NCBI GenBank assembly: GCA_001574975.1
Contig: KQ965825.1
Span: 124,627-188,626 of the forward strand
Length of the DNA stretch: 64,000 nucleotides
Direction of reading: 5' to 3'
Origin: Gonapodya prolifera JEL478
Taxonomy: Eukaryota > Monoblepharomycota > Monoblepharidomycetes > Monoblepharidales > Gonapodyaceae
In this document: one piece after another, positions 43,777 to 55,900 of the stretch
Layout: each line of letters starts with the position of its first letter
Position numbering within the stretch: position 1 is the stretch's first letter
The notes under the pieces: generated by a model
The model's input: the letters and a program-made list of their open reading frames with translations, nothing else
What the model was told of the DNA's origin: nothing
Databases searched by the model: none
Translations under genes and position numbers: made by a program

Positions 43777-46360
43777 ATGACAAGCTCACGCGAATCCCTC
43801 TCACCGGTCGTCATCGGCGTCGGCGAGATCCGCAACAAGCACAGAAAGCTCGGAGATGCGTTGGAGCCTGGTAGTATCCGGGACGTTTATGGAGCTGACA
43901 TCCGAATACTCAAGATCCAATGAATTCGGTCAAACACAGCGGAACTGATCATCAAGGCGTTTGAAAACGCGATGCTGGACTCACAGGCAGACCCAGCCGT
44001 CCTTCGTGGGGCGATCGACAGTATCGGTAAGTGAGGGAGCTGGTTGGTGTCTGATCAGCAAATGCCGTAAGACGTGGCACAACTCTCTCTCCTTCCTATC
44101 TGATTTAAGATGTGGTCGAAGTATGGACATGGCGTAAGTGCTCCACACTTCGCTCCCCTCCATCAGCGTCGGAACCAACGAGACCTTCGTTCTGCCACAA
44201 GCCTACCCCGACCTCCCATCCCTCCTCAGCGCCAAACTCGGCCTTTCCACCACTCACAAGGACTACTCCCCGCGAAGTGGATGCTGGCCATGCCGGTTTC
44301 TCGACCGGACCGCCCAGCGGATCGTGGAGGGAACCACGAAAGTCGGACTTGTGTGTGGAGGAGAGGCGCTTGCGTCGTGTGAGCTGCTATGTCGTTGTCG
44401 AAGAGGTGTTGGATGATACGCTGAACTGAGTTTGTCTTGCGTCAGTGAACCTTTATGCAGCGGCGAAGCAAACCCCGCCGTGGACACCTGTTCCCAACCC
44501 ACCCTCCACGGGATCGAAGAATCGAAATAGTGGGTCTTTCCGCACCGCCAAGGTGGTAGTGCGCTCATTGCCCCGTCTTAACCTGACATTGGCTTGGACA
44601 AACAGTGACGGGGAATCGGGTCGGGTACACTCAACGTCACGGCATCTCCACACCCGTGCAAATGTGTAAGTCCGTCATTGTGCGACGTATTACCCCTTTC
44701 CTCCTCCCCTGCTAACCACCGCTCCACCTATACGATCCTCACCTACGTCAGACCCCCTCTTCGAAAACGCCCTTCGCGCACGCACATCCCAGTCCAAAGC
44801 ATCCAACGAGGCCGAGAGCGCCGAGTTGTATGCCGAGTTCGCCCAAATCGCGGCTACGAAACCCACGGCATGGGCGTATGGAGAGAAACCGTTGGGCAGG
44901 GATGAGATCGGGACGGTGTCGAAAAGAAATAGAATGATTTGTTATCCGTGTGAGTCGCCCGTCTCTCGTTTTTTTTTTCCCCTACCCCCCGTACTCCCCG
45001 TACTCCCCGTACTCCCCGTACTCCCCTGCTCCCCTGCTCCCCTGCTCCCCTTCCGCACCCCAACCGACGCGCCCCCCTTACCGAACAGACCCCCTCGTCC
45101 AAAATGCCTTCAACGGGGTAAACTGCGCCGCGGCCGTGCTGGTCTGCTCGCAGGCGCAAGCCGCCGCGATGGGCGTGCCCAAGGAGAAGTGGGTGTACGT
45201 GTGGAGCGCAGCGGGAACTCAGGACGAGACTGATTGTGAGTGGTAGCGCGGGAGTTGCGGCTGTGGGAGTTGCGTTGTGGAGTTGATGGTAACGAAGTGT
45301 TGGGTCGTGGACCTTTGGTAAAAGATCTCCTCCGCCCGGTGTATTGGAAGTCGCCGAGCCTTTCGGCGTCGTTGGATGCCGCCATCGACGCGGCGAATAT
45401 TACCAAAGACGATATCGATGCTTTTGATATATACAGGTGAGTATCTAATCTTCTTGTCGCTCTAACATGAGTTGGCAAAACGTAACCTCTCACGCCCGAT
45501 CGCGACACTTTACGCCACACTAGTTGCTTCCCAATCGTCCCGAAACTCGCAGCGCACCACCTTGGAATACCAGTTACGAGGGAGCAAGGGAGGACCAAAC
45601 CGGTGTCATTGATTGGAGGGTTGACGTCTTTCGGAGGAGCGGGGAATAATTATAGGTGGGTGGTCGAAGGGCTTTGGGGGTGCGAACAGCTCCGGTGGAT
45701 GTTAATAGAAGTTGTCTGCGGCTCGTTACTTCCTGAAATAGTATGCACGTAAGTGATCCGATGGTAACTTTGTCGTGACCATTTTCTCTCGAATAATGAA
45801 CCTGACATGAAAACTTTTCCCACTCGATTCGCTACCCAGGCACTTGCGGAGATGGTGCGGCAGATCCGAGCGGGGACGTATCGTGTGGGGTGTGTTTTGG
45901 CGAACGGTGGAATCACAACGTGAGTTGTGAAATTGCGACGAGGCATCTACGAGGAACTATAACGACATTCTTATATGACCTTTTACAATCGCATACAAGG
46001 TACCATCACGCAGCAGTTTTGGCAGCGACATCACGACCTGACGCATCAACCATCCCGTTCAAATCGGGGAACCTTCCTACCATCATGCCTTCGGACGTGA
46101 AGCTGGTTGAGCACCCTGACCAGGGCATCGCCACGATCGAAACCTACACTGTCGAGTACTCCCGTGATGGCAAGGCTGTGCGAGCATTTATAGTGGGAAG
46201 ATTGGAGTCGACCGGAGAACGATTCCTCGCAAACGAGGAAGGTCCCGAGACGCTAGCGTATATTTTACGGGCGGACGAGCCCATCGGAACCCGTGGGATT
46301 GTCAGCAGTGTTGATGGGGGGAACAAGAATGTGTTCAAGGTAGAAGCTGCAACGCTGTGA
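43777..46360 (+). CDS. Thiolase-like protein type 1 (acetyl-CoA acetyltransferase-like)
   Basis: Member of the SCP2-thiolase/TLP1 branch of the thiolase superfamily. N-terminal PVVIGVGEIRNKHRKLGDAL is followed by [90 protein letters not shown] and EKWVYVWSAAGTQDETD. The second half has DIDAFDIYSCFPIVPKLAA and VSLIGGLTSFGGAGNNYSMH. A separate C-terminal domain (TVEYSRDGKAVRAFIVGRLE, LRADEPIGTRGIVSSVDGG) is the extra domain of TLP1. The C-terminal active-site loop is LANGGITTYH, not the usual C-x-G of degradative thiolases, so classical thiolase chemistry is doubtful. At least nine introns; the one ending at 45088 holds a CT-rich minisatellite. No clear peroxisomal PTS1 at the end (EAATL). Role in lipid metabolism is inferred. 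Confidence 0.84.
44990..45052 (+). repeat. Intronic minisatellite (CCCCGTACT and CCCCTGCT units)
   Basis: About four perfect copies of a nine-base unit (GTACTCCCC) followed by three copies of an eight-base unit (TGCTCCCC) fill the polypyrimidine part of an intron in the thiolase-like gene. The intron's GT and AG ends remain intact, so the gene is unlikely to be broken. Confidence 0.85.
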
Positions 46361-46568
46361 ATGCGAGACTTATTTATTGAAAATAGATGCGACGAGTGAA
46401 ATCATAAAAGTGTACCAAAGTTTCTTTGAAGGACTTTAGCTTCGCCCTGTGCGGAATCGACGGCTGTGCAGGATGAGGCTCAGGTGAGTTTATCCATAGT
46501 TTACCCGGTCTTGAGCAGCGCTCATTTTTCGATTTTTGCACGCAAGAAATCGAATTTCTCCCCATCGA

Positions 46569-49238
46569 ATGGCAGAAGCGTCGACGGAAACGCTGGCGCA
46601 GGAGAAAGTGGCGCTGACGGAGGCCAAGGAGGACGTGGCGTTGCCCGTGGACGCAAAGGAAAGCGGCGATGGGAATGCGACGACGACGATGACGGTGGCG
46701 GACAAGACGGGAGACGTCGAGAAGGGCGACACATCGGAGCCGGACGTCAACGTCATCGTTCGCGGACCGGGTGCGCAGACGTACTCGAAGTTGGAGTTCT
46801 TTCTGCTGTTCCTCGGACTCTGTGAGTGCCGGATGTGGGGTGCAAACTCCGATCTGTGTCCGCGATATACTTCTGACTGTTTTTGACTCCGCTCCACTTC
46901 ATTGAAACTCTACTTATCGCCTTCAGCTCTAGCACTCTTTGTTGCATGTCTGGACCAGACCATCATCAGGTGAATATCCTTTAGCTACAAAGGCGCGCCA
47001 CCCCGGGCCTACCTCGTCTGCATCCACTCACCCTGTCTCCCACCCCACATAGCGTTACTGTACCGAAGCTCGTTACAGAGTTCCAGACTCTCAGTGGTCT
47101 CTCGTGGATTTTCACGTGCGTTCTGTCTCTCCCTCGAATTCACTCGCCAACCGATGTGACAGTTTATGCACCCATTCTTCCCCTCCACAGCGCATACCTT
47201 CTCACAGCCACGTAGGTGGATCGCTCTCTCGTTTTCACACTCATTTGAACCCACACTGCTGAACCCCTCGGTACCAAAGTCCTTTCATCCCCTCCTATGG
47301 AAAACTGTCAGACATTCTCGGACGCAAACCAGTCTTCCTCTTCGCGGTCACCGTGTTTGAGGTTGGGAGTGCCATTTGCGGTGCAGCGTGAGTTGTCTTC
47401 CTTGGCTTGTACTGTTCCATTGAATGTGCATAATTGATGGGAATCGTTGTGCAGCAACAACATGACGACGCTCATCGTCGGTCGAGCGTAAGTCTCTTCC
47501 CAAATCAAATATGATTTTTCCGAGCCCGTCACTACATTCAACTCACTCGACATCTTATTGCAAACCACAGTGTCGCCGGTCTCGGCGGAGGAGGCATCTT
47601 CTCCCTCGTCATGATCATCATTGCCGACGTCGTCCCTCTTGCCGACAGACCAAAATACCAAGGGTGAGTCTTCTCCCACTCCTTCTGTTCTTACGTTTTC
47701 AGCTCACCGGCTTCTACAACAGAATCCTCGGTGCCGTGTTTGGTCTCTCCTCCGTCATGGGTCCACTTCTTGGTGGCACGTTCACAGACCACCTCTCGTG
47801 GCGCTGGTGCTTGTACGTCTCCCATTCCACAACCATTTCCGATATTACTCTCCTCATCGCCACCTCTCCCCTCGCTCTCCTCCCTCCCAACACCAACCGC
47901 TACGCAACACCAGCTACATCAACCTCCCCATAGGCATCTTCACCATCTTCGTCACCGTCTTCTTCCTCAAACTGCCCCTCGGCTCCGGCGACATCCGCAA
48001 CAAGCTCAAGCACATCGACTATCTCGGAACGTTCCTTCTTGTCGCCGGAGTAATTCTGTTGCTGGTACCGTTGTCGCTGGCGGGCACAGAGTATGAGTGG
48101 AAAAGCGGGTTTGTGATTGGGATGTTGTGCGCGTGCGGTAGGTTTCGCCCTTCAGTCTTACTTCAATCGGGACGTGCACCACTCACACTTCCTTTATCGT
48201 GGGCTGGCCCATAACTCGCCCGCACTTCTTCCACGCCTCCAACCCAGTCGTCTCCCTCTCCCTCTTCCTCCTCGTCGAATCCCGCTTCGCCGTCGACCCC
48301 ACCGTCCCCCTTCGCCTGTTCCGGGACCGATACATCGCCGCCGTGCTCGCGTGCGGGTTCTTTGTCGGAATGGCAATCATCAGCGCCACCGTGTATGCGC
48401 CCATATTCTTGCAGGTCGTCAATGGAGAGACTGCCGTGGATGCGGGTATTGGAACGATTCCGCTGATTCTGTCGTTGGTTGTGTTTTCGCTCGTTAGTGG
48501 GGCGTTCATGACGTGTGAGTTGAAGGGTCTTCTTTGTTTTCGTGTCGAAGTCCCCTCACCACTGCTACTCCAACCCCACTCCCTCCCCTACACCCTCCCC
48601 CACCTGCATTCGCAGTCACCTCGCGATACCAACCCCTCCTCCCACTTGGCGCCATTCTCATCGCTGTCGGAGGCTACCTGATGTCGACACTTAACGAGTC
48701 CAGCTCTCGAGGGGCCCAGATCGCGTACTTTATCATCATCGGTGCCGGGTTCGGCCTCGAAGTGCAGACTGTCATCGTCGCTGCCCAGGCGACGGCGAAG
48801 CCCGAGGACGTGGCCATCGTCACAGCTAATACGACGTTCTGGCAGCAGATTGGTTCGCTTATCGGTACGTGGCGTCCCGACGGACTTGTCTCTTGTAATG
48901 CCACGTTGATTAATCTTATCCACCCCTCTTCCGTTGCAGGCGTCCAAATCGGCTCCTCCCTCTTCACCAACAAGCTTACATCCGGCATCCTCGAATTCGC
49001 TCCCAACGCCAACCTCATTTGGGTCCAAAACAACCCTTCGTTCATCCGCGTCGCGCCGCCCGAACTCGTCCCGCCCAGCGAAGTCGCAGGTGTAATCACC
49101 GCATACGTCAAGGCGCTCGACACCGTGTTCATCCTGGCGATTCCCTTCGCCGCAGCGCTGTTTTTGGTCAGTTGGGGCGTCAAGATGCAGAAGCTGCCCA
49201 AGGGTGCGTTGTCGCAGAGTGCGGCGCACGGTATTTGA
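46569..49238 (+). CDS. MFS drug:H+ antiporter, DHA2 (14-TM) family
   Basis: Plasma- or vacuolar-membrane exporter of the major facilitator superfamily. A soluble N-terminus of about 75 residues (Ala/Glu/Asp/Thr) precedes the first helix, [23 protein letters not shown]2 marks: LDQTIISVTVPKL (motif D1), [17 protein letters not shown] (motif A), [17 protein letters not shown] and [20 protein letters not shown] (motif C), SWRWCFYINLPIG, and late helices [20 protein letters not shown] and [20 protein letters not shown]. About ten introns, most in the N-terminal half, with one splitting the Phe codon in RWCFYINLP. The stop follows SQSAAHGI. Fungal relatives export toxins, drugs, siderophores or basic amino acids; nothing here picks the substrate, and no biosynthetic cluster is nearby. 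Confidence 0.9.
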
Positions 49239-49474
49239 AGCGTGCCCCGTGGGTGGGACGCTTTTACCTAGGGCATTTGCACTATAGAGCTGCATTTGTT
49301 TAGAGTTTTATTTTACTGTAATCCATGCTGACTACAAGTGATACAATTCAAACTCACGCTCGTAAAATTTCAAAGAGATGTAGCGATTCATACTGTGGCC
49401 ATTCCACTCGCCAAGAAATCCATCACTCCACTGTCTTTTCACAACAATTCTCCCCACTTCAAGGAATTGCAACA

Positions 49475-51589
49475 ATGAGAGTGAGCTGATGGAAACTATT
49501 GCGACATCGCAGTCCGTAAATCAGTCAATCTGCAGGTCGCTGTTACTGGCTGTGTCCATGGGAATCTTAACACAATATACGAGGCGATTTCGGCCAGCGA
49601 GGAGGAAATAGATCTTTTAGTAGTCTGCGGAGACTTTGAGGTTTGTCCTGCTAGTCCCCAGACGATGAGCGCGTTGATCGTGAAGGCAATTGATATTATC
49701 CTGCACAGACACTACGAAACCTTTCGGATCTCCATGCTATGGCTGTTCCCGACAAATATCGTAATATGGGTGACTTTTATGCCTATTACGCGGGGACCAA
49801 AACGGCTACTGTCCCAACAGTCTTCGTCGGGGGTAATCATGAAGCATCCAACTACCTCTCGGAGCTCTTCCATGGAGGCTGGGTCGCACCCAACATGTAT
49901 TATCTCGGAGTTGCCGGTGTCATTAATTTTGGTGGCTTGCGAATAGCTGGATTGGGTGGGATTTACAATGAACCGAACTATCGAAGAGGTAACTACATTT
50001 GTCTCATCGCCGTTTCTTAAGACCAGGGTAGCGAATGTGCGGCCTGCTGTGAACTTAAGGCCACTTTGAGTCCAACCCCTACTACGGTAGGGAATTGAAA
50101 TCAGTGTACCATGTTCGTGAATTCGATGTGCTTCGGTTGTCACTGGTACGGTGCCTTTCGTGGCTCAATGAAAGCATTCTGACGATTTAGGCCTTACTTG
50201 TTTTCATCAGCTAAGCTCTCCACTTGATGTGTTTCTTGCGCACGATTGGCCACTAAGCATCACGCTGCACGGCAATACCAATCGCTTGGCTGCGATGCGA
50301 CCAGCTTTTCGTGAGCAGGTGAGTTATTATGCTTGTCTCTGTGTGCATTCACGTTAACGATTGCAAACCATGGCTTGTGACACCTCGCGGAATCCAACGT
50401 TGGGCGGTGGTCGAAATCTGCACACAGGTCAAGGATGGCACGATCGGCTCACCTGTTCACAAGGAACTGCTCACCACCTTACAACCTGTATATTGGTTCT
50501 CCGCCCATCTTCACGTCAAGTTTCCCGCGCTGTATCGACATCGAGCCACTGATGGAACTTCAAGTTCCCACTCGACTGCTGGGGGGAGCCAATCTGAAGC
50601 CCGACTGCATTCTGTTCAAAACGATACTCAGTTCGATGAATGGCAGGACAATGGCGCAGGCGGTGAGTTATTTGTCTGATCCTTTTAGATCGGACTTCGC
50701 GAAACCGACAACTCTGGAATCTTGCAAATGGATATATCCACAGTCCCAGCCACGCGATTTCTTGCAATTGACAAGTGTGAGTTGCGTCGAAGACAAGCTG
50801 ACTATTTCCAGGTGTGTTTCGTTGACTTTGTCAGGTTTGACCAGATTTTTTTTTGGATGACATGAATCCTGAACAAAACATTATTGTGTCGATCCTCTGG
50901 ACGATCGCAAGGTTGTCGATATAACAGTCAACATTCCAGACACAGCGAAAACGTTTCAGTACGACGAAGAATGGCTTGCAATTGTGAAAGTATGCAACGA
51001 CTTCATGCCGCTCACTGAGAGACCCGCACCCGCACCGAATTCCACAACACTGCAAAGGTGAGGAGACGCTTACAACTATGGTACAATGCACGCATTGATA
51101 AATTGTACCTTTGATCTGTCTCGCCACAGTCGCATTGCACAAGCGAAGGTCTGGGTGCGAAACAACATCACATCAAGACCAGAGGGTCTTCGTACACCCC
51201 TCAACTTCGTGCATACCGCCCAACCAATAACGATTGTGCCTGCAAGACTTCCACTCCCTCCTCAAATCCGTGAGTGTGCTTCACTGTCAATTAAATTAAG
51301 TTTTTCTTGCAATCGTTTGTGTCGATCGGACCAACTTCGTGTAGCTCTTCCTATCACCTTCTCCAACCCTCAAACAATTGCATTCTGCTCGATGCTTGGA
51401 ATCCAAAATATCATCAACCCTCTAGGTGTGCAGATTGAGATCACCGAGGCAGAGGCAGACTTGCAGAGCACGTCATCGACTTCCAGCAACCCTAGGAGTA
51501 CTGCCGTGGCTTCTAGTGCTAGCAGTGCATCGGCGAGTAGACAAAGGGGGCGGCAAGTCAATCCAAAGGTGCCGAGGGTTCAGAGATGA
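49475..51589 (+). CDS. DBR1: Lariat RNA debranching enzyme
   Basis: Nuclear metallophosphoesterase that hydrolyses the 2'-5' bond of excised intron lariats. A two-codon first exon (ATGAGA) is joined to [18 protein letters not shown]. Metal-binding blocks follow in order: [59 protein letters not shown] and [34 protein letters not shown] and [19 protein letters not shown] are typical DBR1 segments, the latter from the C-terminal domain. The tail is Ser-rich ([20 protein letters not shown]) with a basic end. About nine introns. Such an enzyme is expected in a genome this rich in introns. Confidence 0.93.
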
Positions 51590-51890
51590 TCATGCAATTT
51601 TGCGTATATTTTCTCTAGTTATTCAGAAGTTCGTGTCTGACGGTACAGAATTCAGTGATAGCTGTGTGGGTTCACTCTATGTGAACAACCACATTCATTG
51701 AAGTCAAATGCAGTCAACTGCTGACAACGTCAGTGGACCGAATGTTGAACAAATGGTCGTACGAAATCCTTCAGCTGTTGCGATGTGGGATGATCAAACA
51801 AATTCACACATCAATTGTACGGTCGCACATAACCAAGGAGACAGTACATGCAATCATAAACTATTCGCCCAGTTTATTGCAGGTGAAGGT
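51590..51890. other. Convergent 3' region between DBR1 and thioredoxin
   Basis: About 300 bases between converging stops. It contains the 3' ends of both transcripts. No further gene was seen. Confidence 0.4.
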
Positions 51891-52680
51891 CTACTCGTGG
51901 CTGTGGAGAGAGTCGACCAAATCCTTCAGTTTGTCCTTGCTGGCACCGACGAGCTCCGAGACCTGCTTCTTCTTGCTGTCGGAGGAGGATTGGCAAACGT
52001 TAGCAATCATTTCAAACCACGGCTTTGCAGAAAGAAAAACATACTGGAAGACCTTGAACGTGGGCATGGCGGAGATTCCGAGCTCCTCAGCAACCGGGCC
52101 CAGTTCGTCGCTGTCCACGTCGATCTTCACGAATGTGATATCGGGGTACTTCTCCGAAAGCTCGGCGAAGTAGGGCGAGATGAATTTGCAGGGACCGCAC
52201 CTGGTGAAAAGAAGTCAAGTCAAAGGTTGTCAGTCGATACCGCTTCGGTAATTGCGATGTTTCACTGCGTATCCAGGAGTAATTTGCTTGTCGATCCCTC
52301 CACACAATGACCCGCGGTCCCATCCAGCAGAGATAAAACGCGTTTCGCTCCACGGAGTATACGAATAGCACATCTATCCTAGTCCAATGGACAAAAAAAC
52401 CCGCGATTCCATCGCATCTGGGGATGGCCACGGATTCTTCCCCAACCTTCCACTCGAAGCGAGTCGCAAACTCACCACTCAGCGAAGAAGTCGACGGCTG
52501 TAAGTCATTACCAAGGGTGCAAAGTGTCGAAATGTCCAGTATTGATTGGTGACACAAGATTGATTCAGTCACGGTGTTTGCCAACAGTCGGAACACGGAA
52601 CTCAAGGACACATACCGATTTTCCCGCCGGAGTCGTAGAGCTCATCCCATTCCTTCTTTGTAGAGAGAACTTTCACCATG
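51891..52680 (-). CDS. Thioredoxin
   Basis: Cytosolic disulfide reductase of about 105 residues. The start reads MVKVLSTKKEWDELYDSGGK. After an intron, AVDFFAEW is joined to CGPCKFISPYFAELSEKYPD, giving the WCGPC active site split by an intron between Trp and Cys. The exon then gives ITFVKIDVDSDELGPVAEEL and ISAMPTFKVFQ (cis-Pro intact). A final exon, KKKQVSELVGASKDKLKDLV, ends the fold. Four exons with GT-AG introns. No organellar leader is present. Confidence 0.92.
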
Positions 52681-52924
52681 ATTGAAGTGTAACGAGGAAA
52701 GGTTGAATGTGGATGGGTGTTTATGTATTAGTGCTTTGTAAGCCTTTCGAGATCGCTGGGTGGCGCAGCAACAACGAAACATTATTGAAAAATCGAGTTT
52801 TTCCAACATATAATAGTAGCACTACATTGGTGTCCACGTCCAAAAACGCGAAAGAAGGCTCCCGATTCCAGCAACATAAAGTAAAATAAAAAGGAGACAT
52901 CCAATGTCAGCAACCCTGAAACAT

Positions 52925-55900
52925 CTAAGTCAAAGTGAGAGCCCAGTTGTTGACAGATGTATACTCGGATTGGAATGCTGGTAAGTGACAGTGCATATTC
53001 TTTAGCGTGAAGAAAATCCAGGCAGTCGTGACAGTAAACTCACCTCGTCCCATGCGATTGTACTGCGCCAAACCGCTCGACCAAACGTACTTTGATCGGT
53101 CAACTTCAGCAGGAAGAGCTCGACGGGTCAATAAATATTTAATCGTCTGAATCGAGTTCGAAATAGATCAGTTCAATAGATCCTTCACGATCCAACGAAA
53201 TACGAAAGCAGACTACACATACCTTTGCCCACAGATCGTGCGTCTCTTTGGTATCTGCACGAAGCCTGAGCCCTCCTCGACCCGCCTCGATGGGGTGATC
53301 CACGGTCGAAAGAACGAGAATGGGGACTGAGGTCGAAGTTCCCGCATCGTCACCGCGAACCTTCTCTTTCGGCGGCATTTCAGAGTACACAGCGAGTATT
53401 GTTTCTGTAAGGTTGCACATACACGTTGATTCAAAGACTGTAACATAGCGTCCTCCAAAATAATTACTACGTACCAGCTTTGATTTCGTCTTCCGTCAGT
53501 TCTGACTTCGACTTTGCTTTGCCCTTGTTGTCCTTGCCTCGGTTGAACATGAGAGTCATTGTGGCGATATCCACCCACACGAACCGACGCTTGCCGCTGG
53601 ACCGAAGTGCACTAAACAAGCCAGTCGAAGAGGGAAGGAACTCCATGTACTCTCCGGCGGCAAGCATATCGATGGCCTCCGCCAAGTTGGACCTGGCCGG
53701 TGCTGGTGCAGGTGGGACGGGGAGCTCCCTCCGGAAAGAACCCGAGCTACCAGAGTGGACTGACATAACTTCGGGTGACGGTACGCGCGCTCGGTGAACG
53801 GTAGGGTCTGTCAAGCCAATGTCGCCTCGAAGAGAGCCTTCACGGGTTGCAGGCGAAACGAGGGTCGCGTCCCGTTTCTCGAAGGTCCTTGAACCCGTAG
53901 GAGGAAGAACGTCTGGGATTCCTTCGACGGACGAGTACCGGCTACGAACGACCAAGCTCTCAAGCGACTGTTGGCGGCGGATCGGGAGGTCTTCGAGGGA
54001 ACGGCGTACAATTCCCGAGTTACGGCTCGCGCTTCGAGGTGGTGGAGTTGATGTCGGAGGGGGTAGTTGAGGTTGCGCTAGTTGAGATGTGACGTCAACG
54101 ATAGAGCGTAGTAGTTCCGAGCCGGAAGAGAAAATAGGTGATTCATCGGCAGATCTGGAGTCTTCGGATTCGTGAAGAGTCTGCGCGGATCGCATCTTCG
54201 TGACGATGCTCTCCGGTGCTCGCTGTTGAGGAGCCACATCACGCTTGAATTGGGATCGCATTAGTGCCGTCGACGACGGGATTGTCAAAGTGATAGAACA
54301 TACCAGAACTCGTTCCGTCAGTTGCGGGGAAGTCGCTTCCGTCACCTCCTCAGGTGAAGTGTGCTTTACTCTCTCGCTCTCCAATTCCTTGATAAGGCGC
54401 TCCTTCTCAGCGATTTCGGACTCCAAAAGTGCAAGTCTCGAAAGGTGAGCTGCTTGCTGAAGTTCAAAATCTGCCAACAGATCATCGGTCGAAAGCGCTG
54501 CGGCAACAGCACTGTCTGGCTCGGTCCCCACGTCAACGCTTTCGACCATCGCTTGCGCACTGAAGGATACCATCTCGGGTCTGGGGTCTCGGAGATCGTC
54601 CTGCGTAGACTGATCGGATTGCTCAAAGAGGACAGCCGAGACGTCCGTCTGTGCTCCCATATCCGTGTTTGCGGGCATTCGGAAGGATCCTGGGGAGGAT
54701 GATCGAGATTTGCCATCGAAGTCATCCGCTCCTGCGGTGCGCAATCTTTGGTGAAATGCCTTCTGCCGGCGACCCTCACGCAGGTTCTCCACCTCCTGTC
54801 GCAATTTCTCGTTCTCTCTGTGCGCTTCATCCAGTTCTCTCCACTTGCTTCCCTCTCCACCACCACGAGACACCTCAGCAAGGCGACGAAGTCGCTCTTT
54901 CTCCTTCACGGCTTCGTCGAGCTGTCCCTGGAGCTTCTGGATCTGCTCCTGGAGGTGGGCCGATCGGGCTGTCGCTGGAGGACTTGTTGGAATGCTGTGA
55001 CGTTCCTGCTGCGCGGCCGCGTTCTTCTCAAGCTGTGATACTTTGCCTTGGAGTTCTTGAAGACGGAGCTCGTAGTCTGCAGCTTGCGACGCGTATGTCT
55101 GTGCCTGCTCGGTGAGACTCCTGTCCCGAGCAGATAAAGAAGCCTGTAGTTCCGAAACGGTGGCTTTAGCGGCCTCCAGCTGCAACCCCAACTCCCGGGC
55201 CTCAGTCTCTCTCTTGGTTCTCTCCGCTGATATTTCGGCAACCTGATCCTCGTGTGCCGCGATTTCGGTCTGCCTTGATTCCGCGGCCGACTTCAAATCT
55301 TCAAGCTGTCGAGCTAGGTCTTCGTGCCGGGCTTGGGTACGCTCGAGCTCAGCACGCGCTTCTTCGGCGGCCTTCCATCCATCGCGTGCTGACTCAAGAT
55401 CGACTAGGAGATTCTCTATGCGGCTAGAATACTCGGCAACTTGCGAATCCGCACCACCGCGTTGCAAATCCAGTGATGCAATTGCCGCCTCCAATGAAAC
55501 CTTCTCATTCTCCAACGCTTCCACACGTGCTTGTTTATCACGGACATCCTTGGTGAGAGCATCTCGCTCCACCTTGAGTATAGAAAGCTGAATTTCGAGT
55601 ACTGACTGCTTTGACTGAAGCTGTTCCAGATCGTTCATATTGGCGTTGAGCTTAACCTCCAACTCCGACACCTTGCCCGACTGCTCCGCCAAAGAATCTT
55701 GGAGCACGGCGATCTCTGATTGCGCTGCTGCCTTGGTCCGAGTGTTTTCGTCGGTTGCAGCAGACAAGGACGCCTTGACAGTCGCAAGCTCTGCTTCGGT
55801 GGCACTGTACTTGTCTTTGGCGGCATCGAACTGAGCTAAAATACTTTCCCAGTTTGCACGCTCCTCCAACGTCGCCGCCAGCTTGGCTTTGGCTTCGATC

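Noticed and set aside
48588-49295. Minus-strand ORF of 235 codons
   Set aside because: Antisense to the last exons of the DHA2 transporter; acidic, Arg-rich shadow with no domain.
51708-52310. Plus-strand ORF of 200 codons
   Set aside because: Antisense to thioredoxin exons; the minus strand carries WCGPC and the cis-Pro motif.
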